From NCBI GenBank assembly GCA_017513365.1, contig JAFXFY010000095.1, positions 1 to 5,328 on the forward strand: a DNA stretch of 5,328 nt, read 5' to 3'. A program made the position numbers and the translations under genes. Numbering within the stretch: position 1 is the first letter of the stretch; every line of letters starts with the position of its first letter. The DNA comes from Alphaproteobacteria bacterium. Lineage in GTDB: Bacteria > Pseudomonadota > Alphaproteobacteria > CAAHEQ01 > UBA3637. Positions 1 to 5,328 of this stretch are shown piece after piece. Below the pieces are notes generated by a model. That model was given only the letters and a program-made list of their open reading frames with translations, did not search any database and was not told the DNA's origin.

Positions 1-1
1 T

Positions 2-226
2 AGTCAACCAACACTATCTCAAGTAAAAGCAATGGATTGGAGTGAGATTAAGCAATTTTGCCATAATCACATAGAAAGCGAAGAGTGGCTCCGTAGTATA
101 GCATATAAACCTGAAGGCGCATCTGACTACGTAATGATTGGCGATGAAAAAGATGTGAACTATGCCGGTTCATATTCTGAAGATCCATTCGTATCTTACT
201 ACTTGGTAAAAGCAGATGTTGATTAA
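2..226 (+). CDS. 3' end of an unrecognised acidic protein (partial)
   Basis: The frame is open from the left edge to a TAA at 224-226, giving 74 visible residues. I do not recognise the family. An ATG at 32 exists, but no convincing Shine-Dalgarno precedes it and the frame stays open upstream to the edge. It is therefore more likely an internal methionine of a longer gene. The visible part is rich in Asp and Glu, with several Trp and Tyr and an ending LVKADVD. There is no hydrophobic segment, so this end looks like a soluble domain terminus. A strong intrinsic terminator starts about 43 bases after the stop, which supports this being a real, last gene of its transcript. The opposite-strand frame over this region has no family resemblance and is treated as a shadow. 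Confidence that it is coding is good; function is unknown. Confidence 0.6.
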   Translation, partial: SQPTLSQVKAMDWSEIKQFCHNHIESEEWLRSIAYKPEGASDYVMIGDEKDVNYAGSYSEDPFVSYYLVKADVD

Positions 227-268
227 ACAAAAGGGTTTCTTTACCTTTTAAATCAACCAAAGCAATAC

Positions 269-304
269 AACAATACCAACCTTTCATGGTTGGTATTGTT
301 TTTT
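269..304 (+). terminator. Strong intrinsic terminator for the leftmost gene
   Basis: A perfect 13-bp inverted repeat (AACAATACCAACC at 269-281 and its complement at 288-300) encloses the 6-base loop TTTCAT. Six T residues in a row (299-304) complete it. This is a textbook rho-independent terminator on the plus strand, about 43 bases after the TAA of the first gene. On the minus strand the stem is followed by GTATTGC rather than a T-run, so it would end convergent thpR transcripts less well, although the hairpin may still help. Confidence 0.9.
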
Positions 305-344
305 ACTTATCCGTCAAAATCCCTTCACATAATCAGAACAAATC

Positions 345-896
345 CTACACCAAACTAAGGGGATACATTTCTTCAACGGTATAATATTTGCCTTCACCAT
401 TTTCACGAGCATGGCTGACAAATAAGGACACATTATCCACCAAAAATTGTTCGGTTTTAAACAAATTATTGGCCGTGATATAGTCAAATACATCATTCAT
501 TGTTGTGCCTTGTAATTTTGCTAGCGTAATGTGAGGGGTAAATTTATAAGACGTTTTATCTCCGCCACCGGCTTTTTTTACAATATTATCAATTTTATCA
601 TACAGCTCTTGCAAGATTTTTTCATTATCTAATCCAACCCATAAATGGTGCGGAATATTACCAACATCAAAGTATCCTAACCCTTTAGCCGTTAAATGAA
701 AGGCCGGAAAACGTAAATATCTTAATTCTCGGATAATTTCATCAGCCGTTTGTTCATCAACGTTCCCAATAAATCTGAGTGTGATATGCATTCTATCCGG
801 TTCACGCCATTTAGCACCAATCAAACCACCTCGTAAAGAATAAAGGCTTTCTTTTATATTTTCGGGTAAATCTATACCAACAAATAACCGTATCAT
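345..896 (-). CDS. thpR: RNA 2',3'-cyclic phosphodiesterase (2H phosphoesterase, 2'-5' RNA ligase family)
   Basis: Predicted 183-residue soluble enzyme, a normal length for ThpR. The family opens 2',3'-cyclic phosphate RNA ends to 2'-phosphomonoesters and can reversibly join 2'-5' linked tRNA halves in vitro. Both signature HxTx motifs of the 2H superfamily are present as HITL, at residues 37-40 and 122-125. These supply the paired catalytic His and Thr residues. The N-terminus MIRLFVGIDLP is the typical first strand of the family. The start is set by ATG at 896 (minus strand) with an AAGGAG Shine-Dalgarno seven bases upstream. An in-frame TTG at 914 would place that Shine-Dalgarno inside the coding region and is rejected. 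The gene ends with TAG at 345-347. It is divergent from def across 67 bases, with overlapping promoter elements, and convergent with the leftmost gene. The family assignment is firm; the physiological substrate in bacteria is not well known. Confidence 0.93.
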   Translation of the reverse strand: MIRLFVGIDLPENIKESLYSLRGGLIGAKWREPDRMHITLRFIGNVDEQTADEIIRELRYLRFPAFHLTAKGLGYFDVGNIPHHLWVGLDNEKILQELYDKIDNIVKKAGGGDKTSYKFTPHITLAKLQGTTMNDVFDYITANNLFKTEQFLVDNVSLFVSHARENGEGKYYTVEEMYPLSLV

Positions 897-903
897 GAAA
901 ATT

Positions 904-909
904 CTCCTT
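904..909 (-). promoter_or_regulatory. Ribosome binding site deciding the thpR start
   Basis: Read on the minus strand, this is AAGGAG, seven bases before the ATG at 896. It fixes the start at MIRLFVG and excludes the TTG at 914. On the plus strand the same bases abut and overlap the -35 hexamer proposed for def (908-913). Confidence 0.85.
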
Positions 910-936
910 TTCAAATTTCAAAAATCAGTATATAAT
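908..936 (+). promoter_or_regulatory. Predicted sigma-70 type promoter for def-fmt-truA
   Basis: A perfect TATAAT -10 hexamer lies at 931-936. TTTTCA at 908-913 (4 of 6 matches to TTGACA) sits at the ideal 17-base spacing. Transcription would begin near 943, leaving a leader of about 20 bases that contains the def Shine-Dalgarno AAGGAA (949-954). It is the only good promoter before the def-fmt-truA cluster. The -35 region also contains a tandem 7-base direct repeat, TTTCAAA at 909-915 and 916-922, of unknown significance. Confidence 0.65.
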
Positions 937-955
937 ACCATTTACAGAAAGGAAA
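927..955 (-). promoter_or_regulatory. Possible thpR promoter overlapping the def promoter
   Basis: On the minus strand the -10 candidate is TATACT (plus coordinates 927-932, 5 of 6 matches). A weak -35, TTTCCT (950-955, 3 of 6), lies 17 bases upstream. The -10 shares bases with the def -10, so the two divergent promoters would be mutually exclusive or share a symmetric TATA core. The -35 is poor, so this is tentative. No better candidate exists in the 67-base gap. Confidence 0.35.
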
Positions 956-963
956 GAAAAAAA

Positions 964-1500
964 ATGGCAATATTACCTGTTTTAGAAATACCAAACCCAA
1001 TTTTACTGCAAAAAGCCGAACCCGTTTCGGTGGTTAATGATGAAATCAAACAACTGTTATCCGATATGTTGGAAACCATGTATGCCACTCACGGAGTCGG
1101 TCTGGCCGGTAACCAAGTCGGCGTGTTAAAACGAGTCGTTGTGCTTGATTGTGCCGATAAAGAGGAAGAACCGGATCCCATCAAAATGGTTAATCCGAAA
1201 ATCATTTGGAAATCCGAAGAAATGATTTGTCATAATGAAGGATGTCTATCCATTCCTCGTCAATATGCCGATGTTACCCGTCATGCCGAAGTAGAGGTAG
1301 AATATACCGATGAAAATGGTGAAATCAAACGTCGTAGAACCGGTGGATTATTGGCAATTGGCATTCAACATGAATTAGATCATTTAGAGGGGATTTTATT
1401 TATTGATTATGTATCCCCGATGAAACGCAAAATGATGTTAAAACGATTAGAAAAAAATCGCAAACGGGCAGCCGAAGCCGCTGCATTGGAGGCAAAGTAA
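964..1500 (+). CDS. def: Peptide deformylase
   Basis: Predicted 178-residue cytoplasmic metalloenzyme that removes the formyl group from the N-terminal methionine of nascent proteins. All three family motifs are visible: motif I GVGLAGNQ (44-51), motif II EGCLS (92-96) and motif III QHELDH (135-140). Cys94, His136 and His140 are the expected metal ligands and Glu137 the catalytic base. Motif I has Gly49 where most members have Ala (GxGLAAxQ), a mild variation. The C-terminus (from about 152) is a basic then Ala/Glu-rich helix. The start is ATG at 964, with AAGGAA at 949-954 upstream and the usual MAILPVLEIPNP beginning. The same frame extends upstream to 895 but would run through the promoter and is rejected. 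The start codon is preceded by an A-run (957-964). The gene's TAA shares its last A with the fmt ATG, implying translational coupling. Length and motifs indicate an intact, functional enzyme. Confidence 0.97.
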   Translation: MAILPVLEIPNPILLQKAEPVSVVNDEIKQLLSDMLETMYATHGVGLAGNQVGVLKRVVVLDCADKEEEPDPIKMVNPKIIWKSEEMICHNEGCLSIPRQYADVTRHAEVEVEYTDENGEIKRRRTGGLLAIGIQHELDHLEGILFIDYVSPMKRKMMLKRLEKNRKRAAEAAALEAK

Positions 1501-2420
1501 TGAAAGTTGTCTTTATGGGAACACCGGATTTTTGTGTGCCGGTATTGGAAAACTTGGTTAAACATCATGATGTCATTTGTGTTTACACACAACCGCCTCG
1601 ACCAGCCGGCAAAGGATACCAATTACGTCCAACCCCTATTCACGTAAAGGCCGAAGAATTGGGTATTCCCGTTCGTCATCCTACAACACTCAGAAATGTA
1701 GACGAGCAAGTGGAATTTTATGAACTGGGGGCAGATGTGGCTGTGGTGTGTGCGTATGGGTTGATTTTACCTCAAGCGGTTTTAGATGCTCCAAAATACG
1801 GATGCATTAATATACACGGATCCTTATTACCCCGTTGGCGAGGGGCCGCTCCCTTGCAACGAGCCATTCAATCCGGTGATGATAAAACGGGCATTACCAT
1901 TATGCAAATGGATGCCGGGTTGGATACGGGTGATATGCTGATGAAAGGCGAAATTCCTTTGACAGATTGTATCACAACGCCGGTATTGCATGATGCCTTG
2001 TCTTTGATGGGAGCCGATTTAATCATCAAAACGTTGGAACAATTAGATACCATTCCCCATATACCGCAACCCAGCGAAGGGGCAACATATGCCGAAAAAT
2101 TACAAAAATCCGAAGCATTAATTGATTGGTCATTGCCTGCCGAACAAATTGACCGCAATATTCGTGCATTTAAGCCATTCCCAGGTACTTATTTCATTTA
2201 TAAGGATGAACGTATTAAGGTATTAGAGGCTTGTATTTCATCCACGGATTCTAAAGAAGAAACCGCCGGAACCGTCATCAACGAATCGCCTTTACTGGTG
2301 GCTTGCGGACAAGGCGTATTGAAATTAAATCGCCTGCAACGTGAGGGGAAAAAGCCGGTTTCTGCCGAAGATTTCCAAAAGGGATACACCATTACCGTAG
2401 GGGAAAATCTTGCGTTATAA
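1500..2420 (+). CDS. fmt: Methionyl-tRNA formyltransferase
   Basis: Predicted 306 residues, a normal length for the family. Fmt transfers the formyl group of 10-formyltetrahydrofolate onto Met-tRNAi, making the substrate for initiation; Def, encoded just upstream, later removes that formyl group. The N-terminal Rossmann-like domain begins KVVFMGTPDF. The catalytic triad expected from family alignment is Asn104, His106 and Asp142, within CINIHGSLLPRWRG and MDAGLDTGDM. The basic substrate-binding loop lies around 31-45 (QPPRPAGKGYQLRP). The C-terminal OB-like tRNA-binding domain covers about 205-300. The start is ATG at 1500 with a strong GGAGG (1488-1492) seven bases upstream, inside the end of def. 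The gene overlaps def by one base (TAATG) and truA by 11 bases. Nothing is missing or broken. Confidence 0.97.
   Translation: MKVVFMGTPDFCVPVLENLVKHHDVICVYTQPPRPAGKGYQLRPTPIHVKAEELGIPVRHPTTLRNVDEQVEFYELGADVAVVCAYGLILPQAVLDAPKYGCINIHGSLLPRWRGAAPLQRAIQSGDDKTGITIMQMDAGLDTGDMLMKGEIPLTDCITTPVLHDALSLMGADLIIKTLEQLDTIPHIPQPSEGATYAEKLQKSEALIDWSLPAEQIDRNIRAFKPFPGTYFIYKDERIKVLEACISSTDSKEETAGTVINESPLLVACGQGVLKLNRLQREGKKPVSAEDFQKGYTITVGENLAL
2399..2404 (+). promoter_or_regulatory. Ribosome binding site for the TTG start of truA
   Basis: AGGGGA lies five bases before the TTG at 2410, inside the last codons of fmt. In the truA frame a TAG stop occurs at 2398-2400 and no other start codon lies between it and the conserved RYKLILEYDGT. 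This leaves TTG as the only reasonable start. Confidence 0.65.
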
Positions 2421-3144
2421 ATTGATACTGGAATACGACGGAACCGATTTTTACGGGTGGCAACGTCAAGAAAAACACATATCCGTTCAACAAGTGTTAG
2501 AGGATGCTCTATTCGTGTGCACAAAGGAACGACCGGTTTTGTTTGCTGCCGGCAGAACGGATACGGGCGTACATGCTATCGGACAAGTCGTGCATTTTGA
2601 TTTGGAACAATCCCTCAATCCATTTCAATTGCAAGGGTCATTAAATGCATTAGTTCGTCCGCATAAAGTATGTGTTAAATCGGCCGAAACCACCTCAGAT
2701 GATTTTCATACCCGTTTTGATGCCCAAAAACGCCGGTATATTTATAAAATCCAAAACACACGTTATCCGCCTGTTTTAAATGCGAATCGGGTGTGTCATT
2801 TTGCCAAAACACTTGATGAAACAGCCATGCAAGCGGCCGCAGATTTGCTTATCGGCAAACACGATTTTTCAACCTTTAGAGCTTCAGAATGCCAAGCCAA
2901 ATCCCCTATCAAAACGATGGATGCCATTACCGTTAAACGAATCGGTGATATGATTGAAATTGAACTGATTGCTCGGTCATTTTTACACCATCAAGTGCGC
3001 AATATTGCCGGCTCTCTCATGTGGGTTGGCTGCGGTAAATGGACGGTCGCCGATTTTAAAGACGCCTTTGACGCCTGCGACCGCCGCCGAGGAGGCCCCA
3101 CAGCTGTCCCATACGGTCTGTATTTTATGGAAGCGGGGTATTAA
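2410..3144 (+). CDS. truA: tRNA pseudouridine(38-40) synthase TruA
   Basis: Predicted 244-residue cytoplasmic enzyme that isomerises uridine to pseudouridine at positions 38-40 of the tRNA anticodon arm. The family hallmark AAGRTDTGVHAIGQVVHFD spans 46-64, with Asp51 as the catalytic nucleophile. Other conserved blocks are the N-terminal RYKLILEYDGTDFYGWQ (2-18), RRYIYKI (108-114, with the conserved Tyr110), FLHHQVRNIAGSL (191-203) and the terminal RGGPTAVPYGLYF (227-239). The length is typical. Translation starts at a TTG, forced by an in-frame TAG at 2398-2400. The first 11 bases overlap the end of fmt, so it is probably translated by coupling after fmt. It is the last gene of the def-fmt-truA cluster; a weak terminator-like hairpin surrounds its stop codon. 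Confidence 0.96.
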   Translation: MRYKLILEYDGTDFYGWQRQEKHISVQQVLEDALFVCTKERPVLFAAGRTDTGVHAIGQVVHFDLEQSLNPFQLQGSLNALVRPHKVCVKSAETTSDDFHTRFDAQKRRYIYKIQNTRYPPVLNANRVCHFAKTLDETAMQAAADLLIGKHDFSTFRASECQAKSPIKTMDAITVKRIGDMIEIELIARSFLHHQVRNIAGSLMWVGCGKWTVADFKDAFDACDRRRGGPTAVPYGLYFMEAGY

Positions 3145-3161
3145 ATCACCCCTTGTTTTTT
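3135..3161 (+). terminator. Possible weak intrinsic terminator at the end of truA
   Basis: GGGGT (3135-3139) pairs with ACCCC (3148-3152) around an 8-base loop that contains part of the truA stop codon, followed by TTGTTTTTT (3153-3161). The stem is short (5 bp, slightly extendable by a G-T and an A-T pair past a bulged C), but it is GC-rich and well placed before the T-run. It would partly insulate truA from the VWA genes and allow some read-through. Confidence 0.4.
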
Positions 3162-3173
3162 ATATAAAAGGTG

Positions 3174-3202
3174 TTGCCTTTTGAGCTAAAAAACTCTATA
3201 TT
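3174..3202 (+). promoter_or_regulatory. Candidate promoter for the VWA gene pair
   Basis: TTGCCT (3174-3179, 4 of 6 matches to the -35 consensus) and TATATT (3197-3202, 5 of 6 matches to the -10) are separated by the ideal 17 bases. The predicted start site, about seven bases downstream, falls at 3209-3210, which is the A of the ATG of the first VWA gene. That would make a leaderless message, in line with the absence of a Shine-Dalgarno there. The -35 lies within a small perfect inverted repeat, AAAAGG (3166-3171) and CCTTTT (3177-3182). Confidence 0.45.
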
Positions 3203-3209
3203 ACCCTCT

Positions 3210-4199
3210 ATGAGTACATTTATTTGGCCTTGGGCTGTTTTATTAATTTTTATTCCCATTTTTACACGGTATATTTTACCGGCAAAGCGGGTTGAAACAA
3301 AGGCGATTGCCGTTGCTTTACGTGTTCCTTTTTTCCATAGACTTTCTTCTTTTTTAACAACGGCACAGGTATCTGGCGGACACAAAATTGCGGTATTGTT
3401 GTGCTTGTCTTGGATATGCTTTATCGTGGCCTGTATGCGTCCGGTTAAATTTGATGAGGCTATCACCTTACCAAGAGAGGCTCGCAACATTATGCTGACC
3501 ATTGATGTATCCGGTTCTATGGCGGAACAAGATTTTGATTTAAAGGGCCGACCCGTTACACGTTTAGCTATGGTCAAATCCGTTGTAAATGACTTTATCA
3601 AAAAACGCCCAGATGATAATTTAGGGTTAGTTATTTTTGGAACAGAGGCTTATCTATACACCCCTTTATCATTTGATAAAAAGACACTGGCTTCGTTATT
3701 TGATGAAGTCAGCATTGGTATTGCCGGCGAACAAACGGCAATTGGGGATGCTATTGCCAAAGCGGTAGAGGGGGTCGCTTCAACACCCAGCGACAGCCGT
3801 ATCGTTATTTTGTTGTCAGATGGCTACGCTAATGCCGGTGTTGTTAAAGTTGATGAGGCTATAGAGTTGGCCAAAAAACAAAATGTTAAAATTTATACAA
3901 TCGGTGTCGGGTCTAATCAACAATTAGTACAATCTTTCTTTGGTACTTTTGCCGTCAATCCATCGCTTAATTTAGATGAAGCAACTTTGCAAGAAATTGC
4001 CCGTCAAACAGGTGGACGTTATTTCAGAGCAAAAACAACCGATGAATTAAACGAAATTTATAACGCCATTAACAAGTTAGAAAAAACAGACAGCGAAACA
4101 TTATCCGTTCGTCCACAAACAGAACTGTTTTTCATTCCATTACTGATATCAATGGTTTTATTGTTAATCGCCGCCATCTTAAAACGGAGGCAATCATGA
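3210..4199 (+). CDS. batA: BatA-like membrane-anchored VWA protein, intact MIDAS
   Basis: Predicted 329 residues. Three hydrophobic segments lie at about 5-24, 60-76 and 306-324, with a von Willebrand factor A domain at about 92-290. Positive charges follow the first segment (Arg20, Lys26, Arg27) and the last (KRRQS), so the positive-inside rule puts the VWA domain in the periplasm. The metal-ion-dependent adhesion site looks complete: D99-x-S101-x-S103 (DVSGS), Thr176 in GEQTAIGD and Asp204 in LLSDG. The family (Bat, named from Bacteroides aerotolerance genes) usually works with MoxR ATPases; its precise role is unsettled, with proposals in stress tolerance and envelope assembly. ATG 3210 is chosen because MSTFIWPW matches the usual start of BatA relatives. 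GTG 3171 would add 13 residues and has no better ribosome site. No Shine-Dalgarno precedes 3210, and a promoter may place the transcript start at this ATG. The end overlaps the next gene by four bases (ATGA). Family call is strong; function is inferred. Confidence 0.88.
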   Translation: MSTFIWPWAVLLIFIPIFTRYILPAKRVETKAIAVALRVPFFHRLSSFLTTAQVSGGHKIAVLLCLSWICFIVACMRPVKFDEAITLPREARNIMLTIDVSGSMAEQDFDLKGRPVTRLAMVKSVVNDFIKKRPDDNLGLVIFGTEAYLYTPLSFDKKTLASLFDEVSIGIAGEQTAIGDAIAKAVEGVASTPSDSRIVILLSDGYANAGVVKVDEAIELAKKQNVKIYTIGVGSNQQLVQSFFGTFAVNPSLNLDEATLQEIARQTGGRYFRAKTTDELNEIYNAINKLEKTDSETLSVRPQTELFFIPLLISMVLLLIAAILKRRQS

Positions 4200-5328
4200 T
4201 ATTCTTAAGACCTTGGCTATTGTTAATGGTATTGGCTCCGTTAATTTTTTGGGTTTTCAAAAAACGTTTAATGGCAAAAAATCCATTAGAAAATTTTGTA
4301 GATAAAAGATTACTGCCCTTTTTAACCGTTCATTTTAACATTGGATTATATCGGATAAAAATGCGGTGGTTTGTCTTTTTTTGGACACTTTTAAGTCTTG
4401 CTGCCGCAGGACCGGCCTTTGATAAAATATCTGTGCCGGCAACAACGGTAGCACCGGCAGATGTAATTGTGTTGGATTTATCTCCGGCCATGACCGACAG
4501 CAATCTGACAAAAGCTAAATTAAAACTGTATGATTTATTGAATGTGTTAAAGGGCCATCAAGTCGGTCTAGTCCTATATGATGAAAAAGGATATACAGCC
4601 TCACCACTGACACAAGATATTGACGTTATTCGTAATATGATACCGGCTCTGACCCCTTCTGTAATGCCAAGACCATTAAATAAACCTCTCACCGGTTTTC
4701 AAGAAGCCATCAAATTGTTGGAAAATGCCAATATGAAAACGGGCCATATTATTTTTATAACCGCCGGTGGGTTTGACAGTACCGGATTAGAAGCGCTTAT
4801 CAAAAAAATACCCTACCCTGTTTCTACTTTAGCAATTGAAACTTCGGGGGAAGGCTACCCTATTCCATTGGCCGGAGGAGATTTTATGCGAGATGCAGAC
4901 GGGCAACCCATCTTGGTAAAACCCGATAAAGAAGAATTATCCAAAATCGGGAGCTATATACCTTTGAGTGTATCGGATGAAGATATCCAAAAGTTAGCCT
5001 CTTTAACCCCCAAAATGATACAATCAGATACAAATGAATCAGACTTGATAACAGACCAAGCAACCATGTGGAAAGATTTGGGCCCGTATTTGTTATTTAC
5101 AGCGATACCATTTTTCATTTGGTTATTCCGCAAGGGAGTCTTCTTTGCGTTATTAATCATCGTACCCTTGACAACTCAAGCCGGTATTTTTGAACGACCG
5201 GACCAAACAGCCTATCGCAAAACAATGTCAGGCGTGGATGCGTATCGTATTGGCAATTATGAAGCCGCTAAACAAGTTTTTGAGGCCGGACAAACAGCCG
5301 ATGATTTGTATAATGCCGGTAATGCAAA
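4196..5328 (+). CDS. batB: BatB-like VWA protein with C-terminal TPR region, degenerate MIDAS (partial, cut by window end)
   Basis: The frame runs from ATG 4196 to the window edge, 377 residues without a stop. GGAGG at 4186-4190 sits five bases upstream, and the start overlaps the batA stop (ATGA), so the two are translationally coupled. Hydrophobic segments lie at about 7-21, 57-72, 297-311 and 314-329. Basic stretches FKKR (21-24), RIKMR (53-57) and FRK (311-313) predict a periplasmic VWA domain (about 88-265) and a periplasmic C-terminal part. From about 345, DAYRIGNYEAAKQVFE fits a first TPR helix pair, with a second repeat starting at the edge. The layout matches BatB proteins fused to BatC-like TPRs. 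Family features include PLTQD (137-141) and YPIPLAGGDF (221-230). The metal site is degenerate: D94-L-S96-P-A98 lacks the third motif Ser, and FITAGG (187-192) has Ala190 where BatA has Asp204. It probably does not bind metal in the usual way and may act as a scaffold or partner of BatA. That role is inference. Confidence 0.85.
   Translation, partial: MIFLRPWLLLMVLAPLIFWVFKKRLMAKNPLENFVDKRLLPFLTVHFNIGLYRIKMRWFVFFWTLLSLAAAGPAFDKISVPATTVAPADVIVLDLSPAMTDSNLTKAKLKLYDLLNVLKGHQVGLVLYDEKGYTASPLTQDIDVIRNMIPALTPSVMPRPLNKPLTGFQEAIKLLENANMKTGHIIFITAGGFDSTGLEALIKKIPYPVSTLAIETSGEGYPIPLAGGDFMRDADGQPILVKPDKEELSKIGSYIPLSVSDEDIQKLASLTPKMIQSDTNESDLITDQATMWKDLGPYLLFTAIPFFIWLFRKGVFFALLIIVPLTTQAGIFERPDQTAYRKTMSGVDAYRIGNYEAAKQVFEAGQTADDLYNAGNA

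Noticed and set aside
229..249. AAAAGG...CCTTTT inverted repeat just after the first stop codon
   Set aside because: It has only 6 bp, mostly A-T, with a 9-base loop. The strong hairpin at 269-304 is the evident terminator.
48..287. Minus-strand open frame of 79 residues opposite the leftmost gene
   Set aside because: It runs into the terminator hairpin and has no family resemblance. The plus-strand frame is open to the edge and is followed by its own terminator, so this is a shadow.
305..344. Search for a dedicated thpR terminator in the convergent gap
   Set aside because: No hairpin with a T-run on the minus strand was found. The 269-300 stem could stall minus-strand transcripts but lacks a proper T-tract in that direction.
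895..963. Upstream extension of def adding 23 residues from ATG 895
   Set aside because: It would translate through the predicted promoter and overlap the thpR start. MAILPVLEIPNP with AAGGAA upstream of 964 is the normal deformylase start.
1868..2524. Minus-strand open frames opposite fmt and the start of truA
   Set aside because: Both are antisense to strongly conserved enzyme coding sequence and have no ribosome sites or family features.
3171..3209. GTG start for batA, 13 residues longer
   Set aside because: The extra residues do not resemble the family N-terminus, there is no good ribosome binding site, and the candidate promoter lies in this stretch. It remains possible if the message reads through from truA.
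3146..3601. Minus-strand open frame of 151 residues opposite batA
   Set aside because: It lies opposite the conserved BatA N-terminus and the DVSGS motif, and its translation shows no recognisable domain. It is a shadow frame.
3666..3682. TTTATCA/TGATAAA inverted repeat inside batA
   Set aside because: AT-rich, with a two-base loop, and inside conserved VWA coding sequence. Most likely chance.

Overview
The window holds six protein-coding genes and is almost fully coding. GC content is low to moderate (roughly 40% by eye). The adjacent order def–fmt–truA is common in Alphaproteobacteria. Together with the low GC and very tight packing, it suggests a low-GC, perhaps host-associated alphaproteobacterium. 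That placement is an inference from gene order and composition, not from a marker gene.

Layout. (1) Positions 2-226 carry the 3' end of an unrecognised acidic protein gene on the plus strand, closed by a strong intrinsic terminator at 269-304. (2) thpR (minus strand, 896 to 345) encodes an RNA 2',3'-cyclic phosphodiesterase of the 2H (HxTx) family. It is convergent with gene 1 and divergent from def. (3) A 67-base divergent intergenic region (897-963) carries overlapping promoter elements for thpR and def. (4) def, fmt and truA (964-3144) form a translationally coupled cluster with start/stop overlaps of 1 and 11 bases. (5) A weak terminator-like hairpin and a candidate promoter lie between truA and the next gene. 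(6) A pair of membrane-anchored von Willebrand factor A (VWA) proteins of the BatA/BatB type (3210-4199 and 4196 to beyond the window end) overlap by four bases. The second continues into a TPR region and is cut by the window edge.

How the genes work together. Fmt formylates Met-tRNAi for initiation, Def removes the formyl group from nascent chains, and TruA makes pseudouridine in the tRNA anticodon arm. Def/Fmt/TruA is therefore a translation module, with ThpR as a divergent RNA end-processing neighbour. The BatA/BatB pair is a separate envelope module, predicted to display VWA domains, and TPRs in the second protein, in the periplasm. Bat operons usually include a MoxR-type AAA+ ATPase and a DUF58 protein. 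Neither lies upstream here, where truA is the direct neighbour.

No mobile element, CRISPR array, tRNA or rRNA was seen. I found no clearly novel system. The points most worth a second look are the degenerate metal site in the second VWA protein beside an intact one in the first, a possible leaderless start for the first VWA gene, the overlapping divergent promoters, and a marked excess of CCGG with almost no CGCG or GCGC.
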